Assembly (NCBI RefSeq): GCF_900099685.1
Contig: NZ_FNDW01000004.1
Location: forward strand, 248,001-312,000
Length of the DNA stretch: 64,000 bases
Direction: 5' to 3'
Source of the DNA: Chryseobacterium taeanense
GTDB taxonomy: Bacteria; Bacteroidota; Bacteroidia; Flavobacteriales; Weeksellaceae
In this document: positions 26,366 through 34,984 of the stretch, piece after piece
How positions within the stretch are numbered: position 1 is the stretch's first letter
How the letters are laid out: each line of letters begins with the position of its first letter
Notes under the pieces: generated by a model
What the model was told of the DNA's origin: nothing
The model's input: only the letters and a program-made list of their open reading frames with translations
The model's database searches: none
Program-made: the position numbers and the translations under genes

Positions 26366-26387
26366 TGCTTCCGATAATCCGGAAGCA
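26366..26387 (-). terminator. terminator of the lipoprotein operon
   Basis: TGCTTCCG pairs with CGGAAGCA; on the minus strand it runs into TTTTTAATTTTG. Confidence 0.8.
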
Positions 26388-26414
26388 GCAATTTTGGCAG
26401 AAGCCAGAAGCAGT

Positions 26415-26906
26415 TTAGCAACCGCATTCTCCATAGATGGGCATCTTTACAATAGTTCCGTCTGGTTTTTCGATCGTTAAAGTACCTTCAAACAACAGAG
26501 CTTCTTCGCCTTTTATTTTTTTTCCTTTTACGGAAATTTTATAATCATCATTTTCTATTTCTTTGCTCAGCTCTTCATCGGCTTCCATATCATTTGAAGA
26601 AATCAGATTCATAGCGATTCTTTTTCCGTCAAGTTTCATGTAAGCGGTTTTTCCAGCATCATCTGCATAAATATATTTTTCGGCCAGGAAATCGGCTTTG
26701 CTTTTGGCAAAATAACATGAACATTCCTTGATTTCTGTCGGAAAAGGAAATGTATCAACAGCAATTTTTCCTGAAGAAATATCCGTTGCTACAGTATCCT
26801 GAACGATTTTAGCAGAATCTGCCGGAGCAGAAATCTGAGTGGTTTGTTGTTCCTTTTTACAGGCAACCAGCAGAAAAGCAGAAAAGAAAATGATTAAATA
26901 TTTCAT
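26415..26906 (-). CDS. lipoprotein of unknown function
   Basis: 163 residues with a lipoprotein signal peptide MKYLIIFFSAFLLVAC (lipidation at Cys16) followed by a low-complexity linker. The mature domain contains CSCYFAKSKADF and ends in MPIYGECGC, so it has several cysteines that could pair or bind metal. I do not recognise a family. It follows the LURP-one-like gene after 19 bp and probably shares its transcript. Confidence 0.75.
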   Translation of the reverse strand: MKYLIIFFSAFLLVACKKEQQTTQISAPADSAKIVQDTVATDISSGKIAVDTFPFPTEIKECSCYFAKSKADFLAEKYIYADDAGKTAYMKLDGKRIAMNLISSNDMEADEELSKEIENDDYKISVKGKKIKGEEALLFEGTLTIEKPDGTIVKMPIYGECGC

Positions 26907-26925
26907 TGTTTTTAGTTGTTAAAGG

Positions 26926-27531
26926 TTATCCTCTTGCTCTTTCAAGAAGCGTCATCATCAATAACGAAAGGATTACAAGGCTTTCCTCTTCATCATCAAT
27001 ATCAATAAGGCGGTCAAGCTGGAATCTTCTTCCAAAGAATGACGGCATTTTTTTAAGTTTAAAATATTCTTTTCCATCTAATCCGGTCACGGTGTAGGAA
27101 GGATTCAGGAAATATCCGGTAAATGCTCCGACGAGTGGGATTTCGCCGACCATTCCGTCAAAAAAACGTACCCAGGCATTGTCTTCCTGAATTTTGAATT
27201 TGGGTTGATCGTTGGCATCCAGGATATCATAGCTGGCTTTCCAGATAGAACGCATCCCTTTTCTGGCCATTCTTCCGAAGTTTCTGCCCGTAGCAATTTC
27301 AGTTAAAGAATAAGAAGCGTTGAAATCGATCCACTGATTGGCTTTGATTCTGAAAAGTTCTTTGGATTTGCTCTCGTCATTAAATACAATAACGTCTTCC
27401 TTCAGCTTAAACATTTTTTGACGAACATACGCGACATAATTACCGTTCTTATCCGTGATATTGAAATCACTGGCTAATGTTGTAATCTTAAATTTAAAAT
27501 CCAGAGGATAATTTAAATTGTTAAGTACCAT
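26926..27531 (-). CDS. LURP-one-related / phospholipid scramblase-like protein
   Basis: 201 residues without signal peptide. The pattern FKITTLASDFNITDKNGNYV, then KMFKLKEDVIVFND, and ATGRNFGRMARKGMRSIW fits the tubby-like twelve-strand barrel of LURP-one-related and scramblase proteins. The C-terminus is hydrophobic (VILSLLMMTLLERA). In bacteria the function of this fold is not established. It has a TATCTTTG promoter box at 27567-27574 and heads a two-gene unit with the lipoprotein. Confidence 0.75.
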   Translation of the reverse strand: MVLNNLNYPLDFKFKITTLASDFNITDKNGNYVAYVRQKMFKLKEDVIVFNDESKSKELFRIKANQWIDFNASYSLTEIATGRNFGRMARKGMRSIWKASYDILDANDQPKFKIQEDNAWVRFFDGMVGEIPLVGAFTGYFLNPSYTVTGLDGKEYFKLKKMPSFFGRRFQLDRLIDIDDEEESLVILSLLMMTLLERARG

Positions 27532-27566
27532 TTTTTAGTTTATTTTCAAGTTAATATTTCGTAGCC

Positions 27567-27574
27567 CAAAGATA
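27567..27574 (-). promoter_or_regulatory. -7 box TATCTTTG of the LURP-one-like operon
   Basis: Exact TAnnTTTG match on the minus strand, 35 bp upstream of the start codon. Confidence 0.5.
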
Positions 27575-27656
27575 ATGTTATTTGTTTTAAAAGCAGGGTA
27601 CCTTAACGTCAATTTAAGCTTAAAACTGGGATTTTTAAGAAGATTTAAGAATTAAA

Positions 27657-27918
27657 TTAACCTGAGTTCGGGATAATTTTATATAAAAGCTAAACAAAAG
27701 TTATTAATCACTTAGTTTTTAAAAATTTAAGATATACAAAGGCGTGAAACTTATCAAAGTAATACAAAATTCTTGTATTACTTTGATAAACGAAGTGGCA
27801 TTGTTTAACTTAAAAGCGTTTCAAAAATTAAACATTTCTTTGTTTCTCTTTGCGATAGAATAATTTTATTTTGAAAAATCAATTATTTAAAATATCTCTT
27901 ATCCCGAACTCAGGTTAA
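27657..27918. mobile_element. MITE-like element with terminal inverted repeats and central palindrome
   Basis: CCTGAGTTCGGGATAA at 27661-27676 and its exact reverse complement at 27899-27914 bound 254 bp without coding capacity. TTAA flanks both ends; the outer 9 bp (TTAAATTAA and TTAAATTAC) agree at 8 positions, as a target duplication might. In the centre a perfect 17-bp inverted repeat (27751-27767 with 27773-27789) forms a hairpin with a 5-nt loop. This layout is that of a non-autonomous miniature transposable element. The helper transposase is not in the window. Confidence 0.7.
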
Positions 27919-27931
27919 ATTACATCAACAT

Positions 27932-28095
27932 CGGGAAAGTTCCAAACACCCTTGCAACAGGTTTTCCCGACTCCCGGAAAATCTCCTGCACGCTTGCAAC
28001 AACCTTTCCGGTGACCGGGAAAGCTTCATGCACCCTCGTAACAACTTTTCCGGAAGCCGGGAAAGTCTCTTGCACCCTTGCGACAAACTTTCCGG
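27932..28095 (-). repeat. 42-bp palindromic tandem repeat, array 1 (four units)
   Basis: Units start at 27932, 27974, 28016 and 28058, exactly 42 bp apart. Each starts C(G/C)GGAAA and ends TTTCC(G/C)G, so each unit can fold on itself, with CTTGCAACAA inside. Read on the minus strand the array is open as a 14-residue repeat (SGKPVARV-type), which follows from 42 being a multiple of three. It ends 85 bp before recR. The same repeat is found at 38779-38945. Confidence 0.85.
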
Positions 28096-28168
28096 AAATT
28101 GATATCCTGGTCAGAATCTCAACTTCAGACAGCTCCTTAAAAATGTTCCGAATCCCCATCTTTTTGCT

Positions 28169-28176
28169 TATTTTTG
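28169..28176 (+). promoter_or_regulatory. -7 box TATTTTTG of recR, leaderless
   Basis: Exact TAnnTTTG match ending 4 bp before the recR ATG, so the transcript should start at or next to the start codon. Confidence 0.6.
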
Positions 28177-28180
28177 TGTT

Positions 28181-28795
28181 ATGGATTACCCAAGTAAAGT
28201 TTTGGCAAAAGCGGTGGATGAAATTTCCGGATTGCCGGGAATAGGCAGAAAAACGGCATTGCGTTTAGCATTACATTTATTAAAACAGCCGGCTTCCAGA
28301 GCAGTAAGCCTTGGAAATTCCCTGATCAGCCTTGTCAATGATATTAAATACTGCAAAGAATGTCATAATTTTTCAGACTTTGAGGTCTGTGAGATCTGCA
28401 GTAATCCGAAAAGACATGACGAACTGATCTGTATTGTAGAAGATGTTCGTGATGTGATCGCCATCGAAAATACCGGGAAATATACCGGGAAATATTTGAT
28501 CTTAGGTGGTAAAATTTCCCCGATGGAAGGTATTGGTCCTGCCCAACTGAATGTTCCAAGCATTGAAAAGAAGATTAATGACGGTAAAGTGAGAGAGTTC
28601 ATCTTTGCTCTGAGCGCTACGATGGAAGGGGATACAACGGCATATTATATTTACAAGAAATTTAAAAACTTTGATATAAGTTTTTCCAGCATAGCGAGAG
28701 GAATTTCTGTAGGAGATGAGCTGGAATATGCGGACGAGATATCTCTGGGAAGATCGATTGTAAACAGGTTGCCCTATAATGAAGAAAAATCCTGA
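28181..28795 (+). CDS. recR: recombination mediator protein RecR
   Basis: 204 residues. N-terminal helix-hairpin-helix ([17 protein letters not shown]), the four-cysteine zinc site [16 protein letters not shown], and a Toprim domain beginning [14 protein letters not shown]. RecR acts with RecO and RecF to load RecA at gaps. The start agrees with the family N-terminus [12 protein letters not shown] and lies just 4 bp after the promoter box. Four glycan genes follow with 15 bp or less between genes, so recR probably heads their transcript. Confidence 0.97.
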   Translation: MDYPSKVLAKAVDEISGLPGIGRKTALRLALHLLKQPASRAVSLGNSLISLVNDIKYCKECHNFSDFEVCEICSNPKRHDELICIVEDVRDVIAIENTGKYTGKYLILGGKISPMEGIGPAQLNVPSIEKKINDGKVREFIFALSATMEGDTTAYYIYKKFKNFDISFSSIARGISVGDELEYADEISLGRSIVNRLPYNEEKS

Positions 28796-28810
28796 TATAA
28801 TTCTTCCGAT

Positions 28811-29602
28811 ATGATCTCTGTAATAATACCAATGTTTAACGCCGAAAAGACGATAGTCAAAGCTTTGGATTCTGTGAGAAATCAGGATTACGACCTGAAG
28901 CAGTTTGAGATTATCATCATTAATGACGGCTCGACGGATCAGAGTAAACTATTAGCGGAAAACTACAGGAATTCACACTCCGAACTTGATATAAAAGTTA
29001 TTACCCGGGAAAATGGAGGTGTTTCCAAAGCCAGAAATACAGGTTTGAAACTCGCTACTGGAGATTATATTGCTTTTCTGGACTCCGACGACGAATGGTT
29101 GCCGCAGAAAACTAAAAGACAGATGAAATTTCTGGAGGATGAATATTTAAATATAGATTTTATTACAAGCCTTCGAAATGGTGAAAAAATCTGGTTCCCT
29201 TATAAAAAAGATCATTTAAATCTTGCAGTAATGACCGTAAGAAAATTACTTGTAAGGATTGACGGACAAACTTCCACCGCTTTATTCAAAACGAAGGTTC
29301 TGGAGAATACAGGTTTTTTTGATGAAGCACAAAGATATTCCGAAGACGCTAATTACTGGATGAAGATTTCCAAAAACAATTCAATGTACATTCTTGGAGA
29401 AGAACTGGTATATACCGGCGGAGGGAAGAGATCTTTCGGCGTCTCCGGTCTTTCAGCCAATCTTCCGGAAATGGAGAAAGGGATACAAAAAAATCTTCGT
29501 GAGATGTACCAATTGAAAAGAATTAACTATTTTGAATATATTTTATTTTTTATATTTTCAAAATTAAAATATATTGTAAGGATTTTTAAAAGCAGGGTAT
29601 GA
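28811..29602 (+). CDS. glycosyltransferase family 2
   Basis: 263 residues with a GT-A fold. ISVIIPMFNAEKTI is the typical N-terminus, NDGSTD the nucleotide contact, VSKARNTGLKLATGDYIAFL the central motif, and DSDDEW holds the metal-binding DxD. It transfers a sugar from a nucleotide donor to a surface glycan; donor and acceptor are unknown. It overlaps the acyltransferase gene by 4 bp. Confidence 0.93.
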   Translation: MISVIIPMFNAEKTIVKALDSVRNQDYDLKQFEIIIINDGSTDQSKLLAENYRNSHSELDIKVITRENGGVSKARNTGLKLATGDYIAFLDSDDEWLPQKTKRQMKFLEDEYLNIDFITSLRNGEKIWFPYKKDHLNLAVMTVRKLLVRIDGQTSTALFKTKVLENTGFFDEAQRYSEDANYWMKISKNNSMYILGEELVYTGGGKRSFGVSGLSANLPEMEKGIQKNLREMYQLKRINYFEYILFFIFSKLKYIVRIFKSRV

Positions 29603-30150
29603 TTTATAAAATCTTTTGGGCATTAAGAGCTTTGCTGTATGCTCCCTTTTTCGGAAAGTTTGGTCTTCCTTCTTATTTAGGGAAACCCTTATTTCTGATG
29701 GGAACCCGAAATGTTTTTATAGGTAAAAAAGTACGGATATTTCCCCATCTCAGAATGGAAGTGCATCGCAAAGGAAATATTCATATACAGGATGATGTAG
29801 TGATTTCCCAGAACGTTCACATTACTTCCGCAGGAAATCTTGTGATTGGAAAAAGTTCTCTGATATTAGCGAACGTATTCATCACCAATATCGATCATGA
29901 TTATGAAGAGCTTGATAAACATGTAGTCAATCAGGAATATATCATCAGTGATACCGTTATCGGAGAAAACTGCTACATAGGAATGGGATCAGCAATCATG
30001 GCAGGAACAAAGCTTGGAAAGCAATGTATCGTAGGCGCAAATTCCGTTGTGAGAGGCGAGTTTCCGGATTACTGTGTTATTGTCGGAGCACCGGCAAAGG
30101 TTGTTAAAAAATATAATTTCGAAACCCAGGAATGGGAAAAAGTAAAATAA
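29599..30150 (+). CDS. hexapeptide-repeat acyltransferase (WbbJ/LbH type)
   Basis: 183 residues. From about residue 45 it is a left-handed beta helix built of hexapeptides (VFIGKK, ILANVFITNIDHDYEE, TVIGENCYIGMGSAIMAG), ending in the conserved VGAPAKVVKKY. NIDHDY carries the catalytic His. It probably acetylates a sugar of the surface polysaccharide. It overlaps the upstream gene by 4 bp, and the epimerase starts 3 bp after it. Confidence 0.92.
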   Translation: MIYKIFWALRALLYAPFFGKFGLPSYLGKPLFLMGTRNVFIGKKVRIFPHLRMEVHRKGNIHIQDDVVISQNVHITSAGNLVIGKSSLILANVFITNIDHDYEELDKHVVNQEYIISDTVIGENCYIGMGSAIMAGTKLGKQCIVGANSVVRGEFPDYCVIVGAPAKVVKKYNFETQEWEKVK

Positions 30151-30153
30151 AGT

Positions 30154-31287
30154 ATGCAGAAAATACTTATCACAGGAGGAGCCGGATTTATCGGCAGTAA
30201 ATTGTCTTTGGAACTGAAAAGAAAAGGGTATGACGTTACGGTCATGGACAATCTTTCCTGTCAGATTCACGGAGATAATCCTGAAGAAGATTCTCCCTTG
30301 TACAAAAGTATTTTAGGTAAGGTAAATTTTATCAAAGGAGACGTTGTCAATTTCCAGGACTGGGAAAAAGCGATTGAAGGGCAGGAGGTGATCGTTCATC
30401 TCGCTGCCGAAACCGGAACTGGACAATCGATGTACCAGATCGAAAAATATACGGAAGTGAATGTTTCCGGAACGGCAATGATGCTTGATCTTTTGGTGAA
30501 CAAGCCACACAGCGTAAAGAAGGTAGTAATTGCTTCTTCACGGGCCGTTTATGGTGAAGGCAAATACCTTCATCCGGAATTGGGACTTATTTATCCCAAA
30601 CCGAGAAATGTAGAAGAAATGCGAAACGGTATTTTTGAGATTATTTATCCCGACGGGCAGATGCTTCGTGCTTTGCCGACCGATGAAGAATCAAAGATAC
30701 ATCCGACATCCATCTACGGAATTACAAAATATGCACAGGAGCAAATGGTAATGACGGCCTGTTCTTCTATGGGCGTTGCGCCGGTTGCGGTGAGATTTCA
30801 GAATGTGTACGGTGAGGGACAATCGCTGTTGAATCCATACACAGGTATTTTATCAATTTTTTCTTCGCAAATTCTTAACGGAAATGATATCAATGTTTTC
30901 GAGGATGGAAATGAGTCACGGGATTTTATCCATGTCAATGATGCCGTGGAAGCTACAGTGAAGTGTATTGAAAATGATGCGGCAAACGGAGAAATTTTTA
31001 ATGTAGGAACAGGAGTTTCAACGTCTGTAACCACAGTAGCAGAAAATCTGAAAAAGTTTTATCAGATAGATTTTGAAATAAATATATCCGGACAATTTCG
31101 TCTGGGAGATATCCGGCATAATTTTGCGGATATCAGTAAGATTAAATCAAAACTGAATTTTAAGCCACAAATATCTTTTGAAGAAGGAATGTCAAAATTT
31201 ACCAATTGGGTTTTACAGCAAAATATTCAGGATGTGAAGTTCAAAGAATCTCTGGATGAAATGAAAGTAAAAGGACTTTTAAAATGA
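30154..31287 (+). CDS. NAD-dependent epimerase/dehydratase (dTDP-rhamnose 4-epimerase or UDP-glucose 4-epimerase-like)
   Basis: 377 residues, extended short-chain dehydrogenase. The NAD motif is ITGGAGFIGSKL at the N-terminus and the active site is YGITK (about residues 188-192). RFQNVYGEGQSLLNPYTG and SRDFIHVNDAVEAT resemble the dTDP-L-rhamnose 4-epimerase subgroup more than GalE, though this is a judgement by eye. It would make a nucleotide sugar for the neighbouring glycosyltransferases. It overlaps the next gene by 4 bp. Confidence 0.88.
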   Translation: MQKILITGGAGFIGSKLSLELKRKGYDVTVMDNLSCQIHGDNPEEDSPLYKSILGKVNFIKGDVVNFQDWEKAIEGQEVIVHLAAETGTGQSMYQIEKYTEVNVSGTAMMLDLLVNKPHSVKKVVIASSRAVYGEGKYLHPELGLIYPKPRNVEEMRNGIFEIIYPDGQMLRALPTDEESKIHPTSIYGITKYAQEQMVMTACSSMGVAPVAVRFQNVYGEGQSLLNPYTGILSIFSSQILNGNDINVFEDGNESRDFIHVNDAVEATVKCIENDAANGEIFNVGTGVSTSVTTVAENLKKFYQIDFEINISGQFRLGDIRHNFADISKIKSKLNFKPQISFEEGMSKFTNWVLQQNIQDVKFKESLDEMKVKGLLK

Positions 31288-32312
31288 TCGATTTAAATGG
31301 TAAAAAAATACTTTTCTTATCAGTAAGTTTTTTTAATTATGAAAAAGCCATAGCAAAAAGACTTTCTGATTTCGGTGCTGAGGTTGATTTTTATGACGAA
31401 AGGCCTTCCAATTCAAATATTTCAAAAGGGATCATTCGTCTCAATAAAAAATGGTATCATTTAAAAATAAATGCTTACTACAATCGGATTTTAAATGAGA
31501 TAAAGAATAAAAAGTATGATTACTTTTTTCTCATTAAAGGTGAGGCAACCCCTTCTTTTTTTCTGGAAAAGATAAAGGATAGTAATCCTGGGATCAAAAT
31601 GATCTATTATAATTTTGATCCTCTCACGGAGTATCCTGATCTAATTGATAATCTCAAGTTTTTTGATAAAAAATTTACATTCGAATATCGTGATTCTGTC
31701 AATTATAACATGAATTTCCGTCCACTTTTTTATGTGGATGAATACAAAAATCTGAATCACGATACTGGAGCTGCGATTTATGATATGGTTTTTATTGGTA
31801 GTGCACATACAGACAGATATATTGTAGGTGAGAAAATCCGTGCTGTTGCAGACAAGCTCAAGCTTAATTCTTATTTTTATTATTATGCGATGGGTAAAAT
31901 AGCTTTCAGATTAAAAAAGATTATTGATAAAAATCTTAAGCAGTTTGATATCAAAAAAGTAAGTTTCGAAAAACTAAATCATCAACAAATCATCGATTTC
32001 TACAGAAAAACTAAATCAGTGGTCGATATCAATAAACCCTTTCAGAATGGTCTTACGATCAGGACTTTTGAGGTTTTAGCTTCGGGTAAGAAACTTATTA
32101 CTACGAATTCGGATATTATTAATTATCCCTTTTATTCTCCGGATAATGTTTTGGTGATTGACCGTGAAAATATACAGATGAATCCTGAATTTTTTAAAAT
32201 AGATTTTAAGAAATTAAATCAGGATGTGCTGTACAAAATGTCTCTGGATTCTTTTATCGAATGTCTGTTTGGCGATGCGCAGGATGATTACTGGAATTCA
32301 TTCAGAAAATAA
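31284..32312 (+). CDS. CgeB-like glycosyltransferase family protein
   Basis: 342 residues without signal peptide. It starts KKILFLSVSFFNYEKAIAK and has YYNFDPLTEYPDL, MVFIGSAHTDRY and FEVLASGKKLITTNSDI, a pattern of the CgeB/GT1-like glycosyltransferases (GT-B fold, C-terminal nucleotide-sugar half). The donor is unknown. It is the last gene of the recR-glycan transcript, ending at a shared hairpin with secG. Confidence 0.75.
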   Translation: MIDLNGKKILFLSVSFFNYEKAIAKRLSDFGAEVDFYDERPSNSNISKGIIRLNKKWYHLKINAYYNRILNEIKNKKYDYFFLIKGEATPSFFLEKIKDSNPGIKMIYYNFDPLTEYPDLIDNLKFFDKKFTFEYRDSVNYNMNFRPLFYVDEYKNLNHDTGAAIYDMVFIGSAHTDRYIVGEKIRAVADKLKLNSYFYYYAMGKIAFRLKKIIDKNLKQFDIKKVSFEKLNHQQIIDFYRKTKSVVDINKPFQNGLTIRTFEVLASGKKLITTNSDIINYPFYSPDNVLVIDRENIQMNPEFFKIDFKKLNQDVLYKMSLDSFIECLFGDAQDDYWNSFRK

Positions 32313-32350
32313 TAAAAATTATTCCATTTACCATTTACGGGCAAAAAACA

Positions 32351-32378
32351 AAAAAGCAACTCATGTTGAGCTGCTTTT
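32351..32378. terminator. bidirectional terminator between the glycan operon and secG
   Basis: AAAAGCAACTCA pairs with TGAGCTGCTTTT with one mismatch. It lies between two converging genes. Confidence 0.7.
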
Positions 32379-32400
32379 ATTATGTAAAAATATTATTTGC

Positions 32401-32757
32401 TTATTTTGTCGGAGCAGGAGTCTGAACCGGTGTAGGAGCTGGCGCTGTGCTATTCGCAGGTACGGCAGATTGCTTAGCCGGTGCTTCTTTAGATGCAGGT
32501 ACCGGAACCGGTGCTGCAGAAGGTTTACCTGTAATAACAACGCTTAAAAGAATAAGAACGATAATTGTTCCTCCTAAAGTCCATGTCGCTTTTTCCATGA
32601 AGTCGTTGGTTCTCTGTACTCCAAACTGAGCAGAAGATGCACCTCCAAATGTACTGGAAAGACCTCCACCTTTTGGGTTTTGAGCCATAACGATGATTAC
32701 CAGAAGGATACTGGCGATCATAATAAGAACCATCAATAGTATAAATATAGAATCCAT
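32401..32757 (-). CDS. secG: preprotein translocase subunit SecG
   Basis: 118 residues from ATG 32757 (MDSIFILLMVLIM). Two membrane helices flank the conserved loop MAQNPKGGGLSSTFGG, the SecG hallmark. A Pro/Ala/Lys-rich tail of about 45 residues follows, common in Bacteroidota SecG. It is the small subunit of the SecYEG channel in the inner membrane. The start is fixed by the promoter TTG-N19-TAAATTTG, which excludes the longer upstream reading. Confidence 0.93.
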   Translation of the reverse strand: MDSIFILLMVLIMIASILLVIIVMAQNPKGGGLSSTFGGASSAQFGVQRTNDFMEKATWTLGGTIIVLILLSVVITGKPSAAPVPVPASKEAPAKQSAVPANSTAPAPTPVQTPAPTK

Positions 32758-32781
32758 TAATTTGATATCTTTTTGAATGGG

Positions 32782-32811
32782 CAAATTTAATCTTTTTTTA
32801 CTGAACGGCAA
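32782..32811 (-). promoter_or_regulatory. promoter of secG, TTG-N19-TAAATTTG
   Basis: Minus strand TTG at 32809-32811 and TAAATTTG at 32782-32789 with 19 bp between; transcription start about 20 bp before the ATG. Confidence 0.72.
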
Positions 32812-32844
32812 AGAAAGATTAAATCAAATATTTGATAAAAATAA

Positions 32845-32870
32845 AAAACGGCAACATTTGTTACCGTTTT
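32845..32870 (-). terminator. terminator of the M16 peptidase operon
   Basis: AAAACGGCAAC pairs with GTTACCGTTTT with one mismatch; T-rich on the minus strand. Confidence 0.7.
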
Positions 32871-32890
32871 CTTTATTAAATAGAAATCTC

Positions 32891-34936
32891 TTATTTAAAA
32901 TCAGAATCTTTAGCCTGATTTACCTGGTAAGATTTTACTTTCATCGTCATATCCATTCCCATTTGGTTTATAGAGATGGTGTATGGCATTTTCACGCCGG
33001 CCACATCTTTATAATCTGAGAATGTAGTAGGAACAGTCATTTCCTGTCCCTGTGCTTTTACAGTTTTAGTTTCTCCTGTTTTTAATCCTGTTTTTACACT
33101 GTAATAATATGTTGTATCACCACCTTTTATAACGTAAGAATCTTCACCACCAACTTTTTCAATTCCTGCAAGTTTGTAATCGGGAGATTTTGCAAAACTT
33201 AACTCTTCAAAAAGTTCTTTATTTTTTTGTTTTTCAGCAATCTGCTCAGGCTTCATAGGAACTTTTTGTCCCATTTGTTCAGAGTATCCTGTTTTTCCGT
33301 CGAATACCTGCTTCTGAACTACCTGTCCCATAGCGGTAACGGTAGTAAGTTCTTTTCCACCCTGAGCTTTTACGATTTTAAAATCAATATTTTGCCCCTG
33401 CATAGACATAGAAGCATCCATCGAGTAAGAAGAAATTTTTGCAAGATTGGCTTTTCCTCCGATAGCATCAATATATTTGTCTGCTATTGAGGCTACCGTT
33501 ACATTAGCATCTATCTTTTGAGTTGTTGGTTTTGCTACCGGATTTGCATCCTTATCATAGTATTTTACAGGGTAACCTAATTTTTCCAAACCTTCAGAGA
33601 TGTCGGATGCTTTTCCGGCAATAAAAATTCTGCTTTTATTAGGATAAATCGTAGAATTTACCGCACTGGAAACATCAGCAGATGTCACCTTATCAATCGA
33701 TTTAAGATAATTGGTATAGAAATCATCCGGAAGATCCTGAACTTTTTGGTTCAAGGCAAATCTTGCAATTGTTGCAGGCTGCTCAAGAGACATGATGAAA
33801 GAACCTTTCAGTTTTGCTTTAGCGTTTTCAAGTTCTTCAGGTTTAACAGTAGAGATTCCGTTAAGTTCATTCATGAATTCTTTTACAGCTTTGTCTGTCA
33901 CTTCATTTCTTACACTTGCACTGGCAGAGAATTGCGGAGAATACTTGCTTGCGCTCATGCTGGAATAAGCTCCATAAGTAAATCCGTTTTTCTCACGAAG
34001 ATTCATGAAAAGTCTCGCTTCACCACCACCTCCAAGAATGTAGTTGGCAATAGTAGCGGCGAAATAGTTCGGATCCTTCATTTTCAAAGTATTCAGGTTG
34101 TTTACGGAAACAACAGATTGTACTGCTGAAGGTACATCAACAACATCAATTTCTGTAGTAGCAACATTGGATGCCGGTTCTATAGGGGTAATTGGTGTGT
34201 TGGCTTTTTTCCATCCGCCGAATGCCTTTTCGATCATAGGTTTTACCTTGTCGAATTTTACGTCTCCTACAATTACCAGATAAGCATTGTCCGGAGCATA
34301 ATATTTTTTATAGGTATTTTGAACATCAGCTAATTGGATTTTGCTGATTGATTCTACCGTTTCAAATTCTCCTCTCGAAGTATTTTTACCGTACATCAAA
34401 GCGTTAGAAACTCTTGATGCAATTGCGGATGCATTTTTTTCTTCAGACTTTAAACCTTCGATTGCTCTTTCCTTGGAATCTTCAATTTCCTTAGCAGAAA
34501 ATTTAGGATTGATAATAGCATCAGCCATTAAGTTTAAAACCTGAGGAAAGTATTTAGAAAGTGAGTTTGCTGCAGCTCCGTTTGAAGAGAAATTAAGATT
34601 AGCACCAAGATAATCAACTTTTTTGTTGAAATCATCTTTGCTCATATTCATTGTTCCGTTTTCGAACTGCTCTGCCATGATTTCACTTACTCCCACCACG
34701 CTTCCTTCGTAGTAAGGAGGTCTGTCCATTGTAAGGCTGGCATTTACTCTTGGTAATTTGTTGTTTTCTACAACCATTACTGTAAGGCCATTCTTCAGTT
34801 GGAAAGTTTTTGGCTTTGCAATGTTGATGGCCGGAGTAGGTCCCGGTTTCGGCATTGCATTTAGATCAATTTTTTGTGCTGAAATCATTCCTGTGAAGAA
34901 AAATGCTACAGCTATATATGTTAATTGCTTTTTCAT
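32891..34936 (-). CDS. M16 family peptidase, non-catalytic-type subunit with C-terminal LolA-like domain
   Basis: 681 residues with signal peptide MKKQLTYIAVAFFFTGMISAQ. Residues about 45-450 are two M16 domains, but where active members have HxxEH this one reads SEIMAEQFENGT, so zinc-binding is lost; REKNGFTYGAYS is the conserved Arg/Tyr pair of the partner subunit. Residues about 460-681 add a domain resembling outer-membrane lipoprotein-sorting or DUF4292-type barrels. It would pair with the active M16 protein encoded 48 bp upstream, in the periplasm. Confidence 0.85.
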   Translation of the reverse strand: MKKQLTYIAVAFFFTGMISAQKIDLNAMPKPGPTPAINIAKPKTFQLKNGLTVMVVENNKLPRVNASLTMDRPPYYEGSVVGVSEIMAEQFENGTMNMSKDDFNKKVDYLGANLNFSSNGAAANSLSKYFPQVLNLMADAIINPKFSAKEIEDSKERAIEGLKSEEKNASAIASRVSNALMYGKNTSRGEFETVESISKIQLADVQNTYKKYYAPDNAYLVIVGDVKFDKVKPMIEKAFGGWKKANTPITPIEPASNVATTEIDVVDVPSAVQSVVSVNNLNTLKMKDPNYFAATIANYILGGGGEARLFMNLREKNGFTYGAYSSMSASKYSPQFSASASVRNEVTDKAVKEFMNELNGISTVKPEELENAKAKLKGSFIMSLEQPATIARFALNQKVQDLPDDFYTNYLKSIDKVTSADVSSAVNSTIYPNKSRIFIAGKASDISEGLEKLGYPVKYYDKDANPVAKPTTQKIDANVTVASIADKYIDAIGGKANLAKISSYSMDASMSMQGQNIDFKIVKAQGGKELTTVTAMGQVVQKQVFDGKTGYSEQMGQKVPMKPEQIAEKQKNKELFEELSFAKSPDYKLAGIEKVGGEDSYVIKGGDTTYYYSVKTGLKTGETKTVKAQGQEMTVPTTFSDYKDVAGVKMPYTISINQMGMDMTMKVKSYQVNQAKDSDFK

Positions 34937-34984
34937 TTGTAAAAATTTAATTTTAATAATCACTGTTATTACCTTATTAAGGGC

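Noticed and set aside
27657..27918. Insertion sequence with transposase
   Set aside because: Inverted repeats are present, but at 254 bp there is no room for and no trace of a transposase; called MITE-like instead.
27932..28095. CRISPR array
   Set aside because: Units are contiguous and diverged, with no unique spacers and no cas genes in the window. The same holds for 38779-38945 and for the 143-bp array.
27920..28159. Minus-strand frame of 79 residues over the 42-bp array
   Set aside because: The frame is open because the repeat length is a multiple of three; the units are palindromic, other frames are open as well at the sister array, and there is no promoter or recognisable protein.
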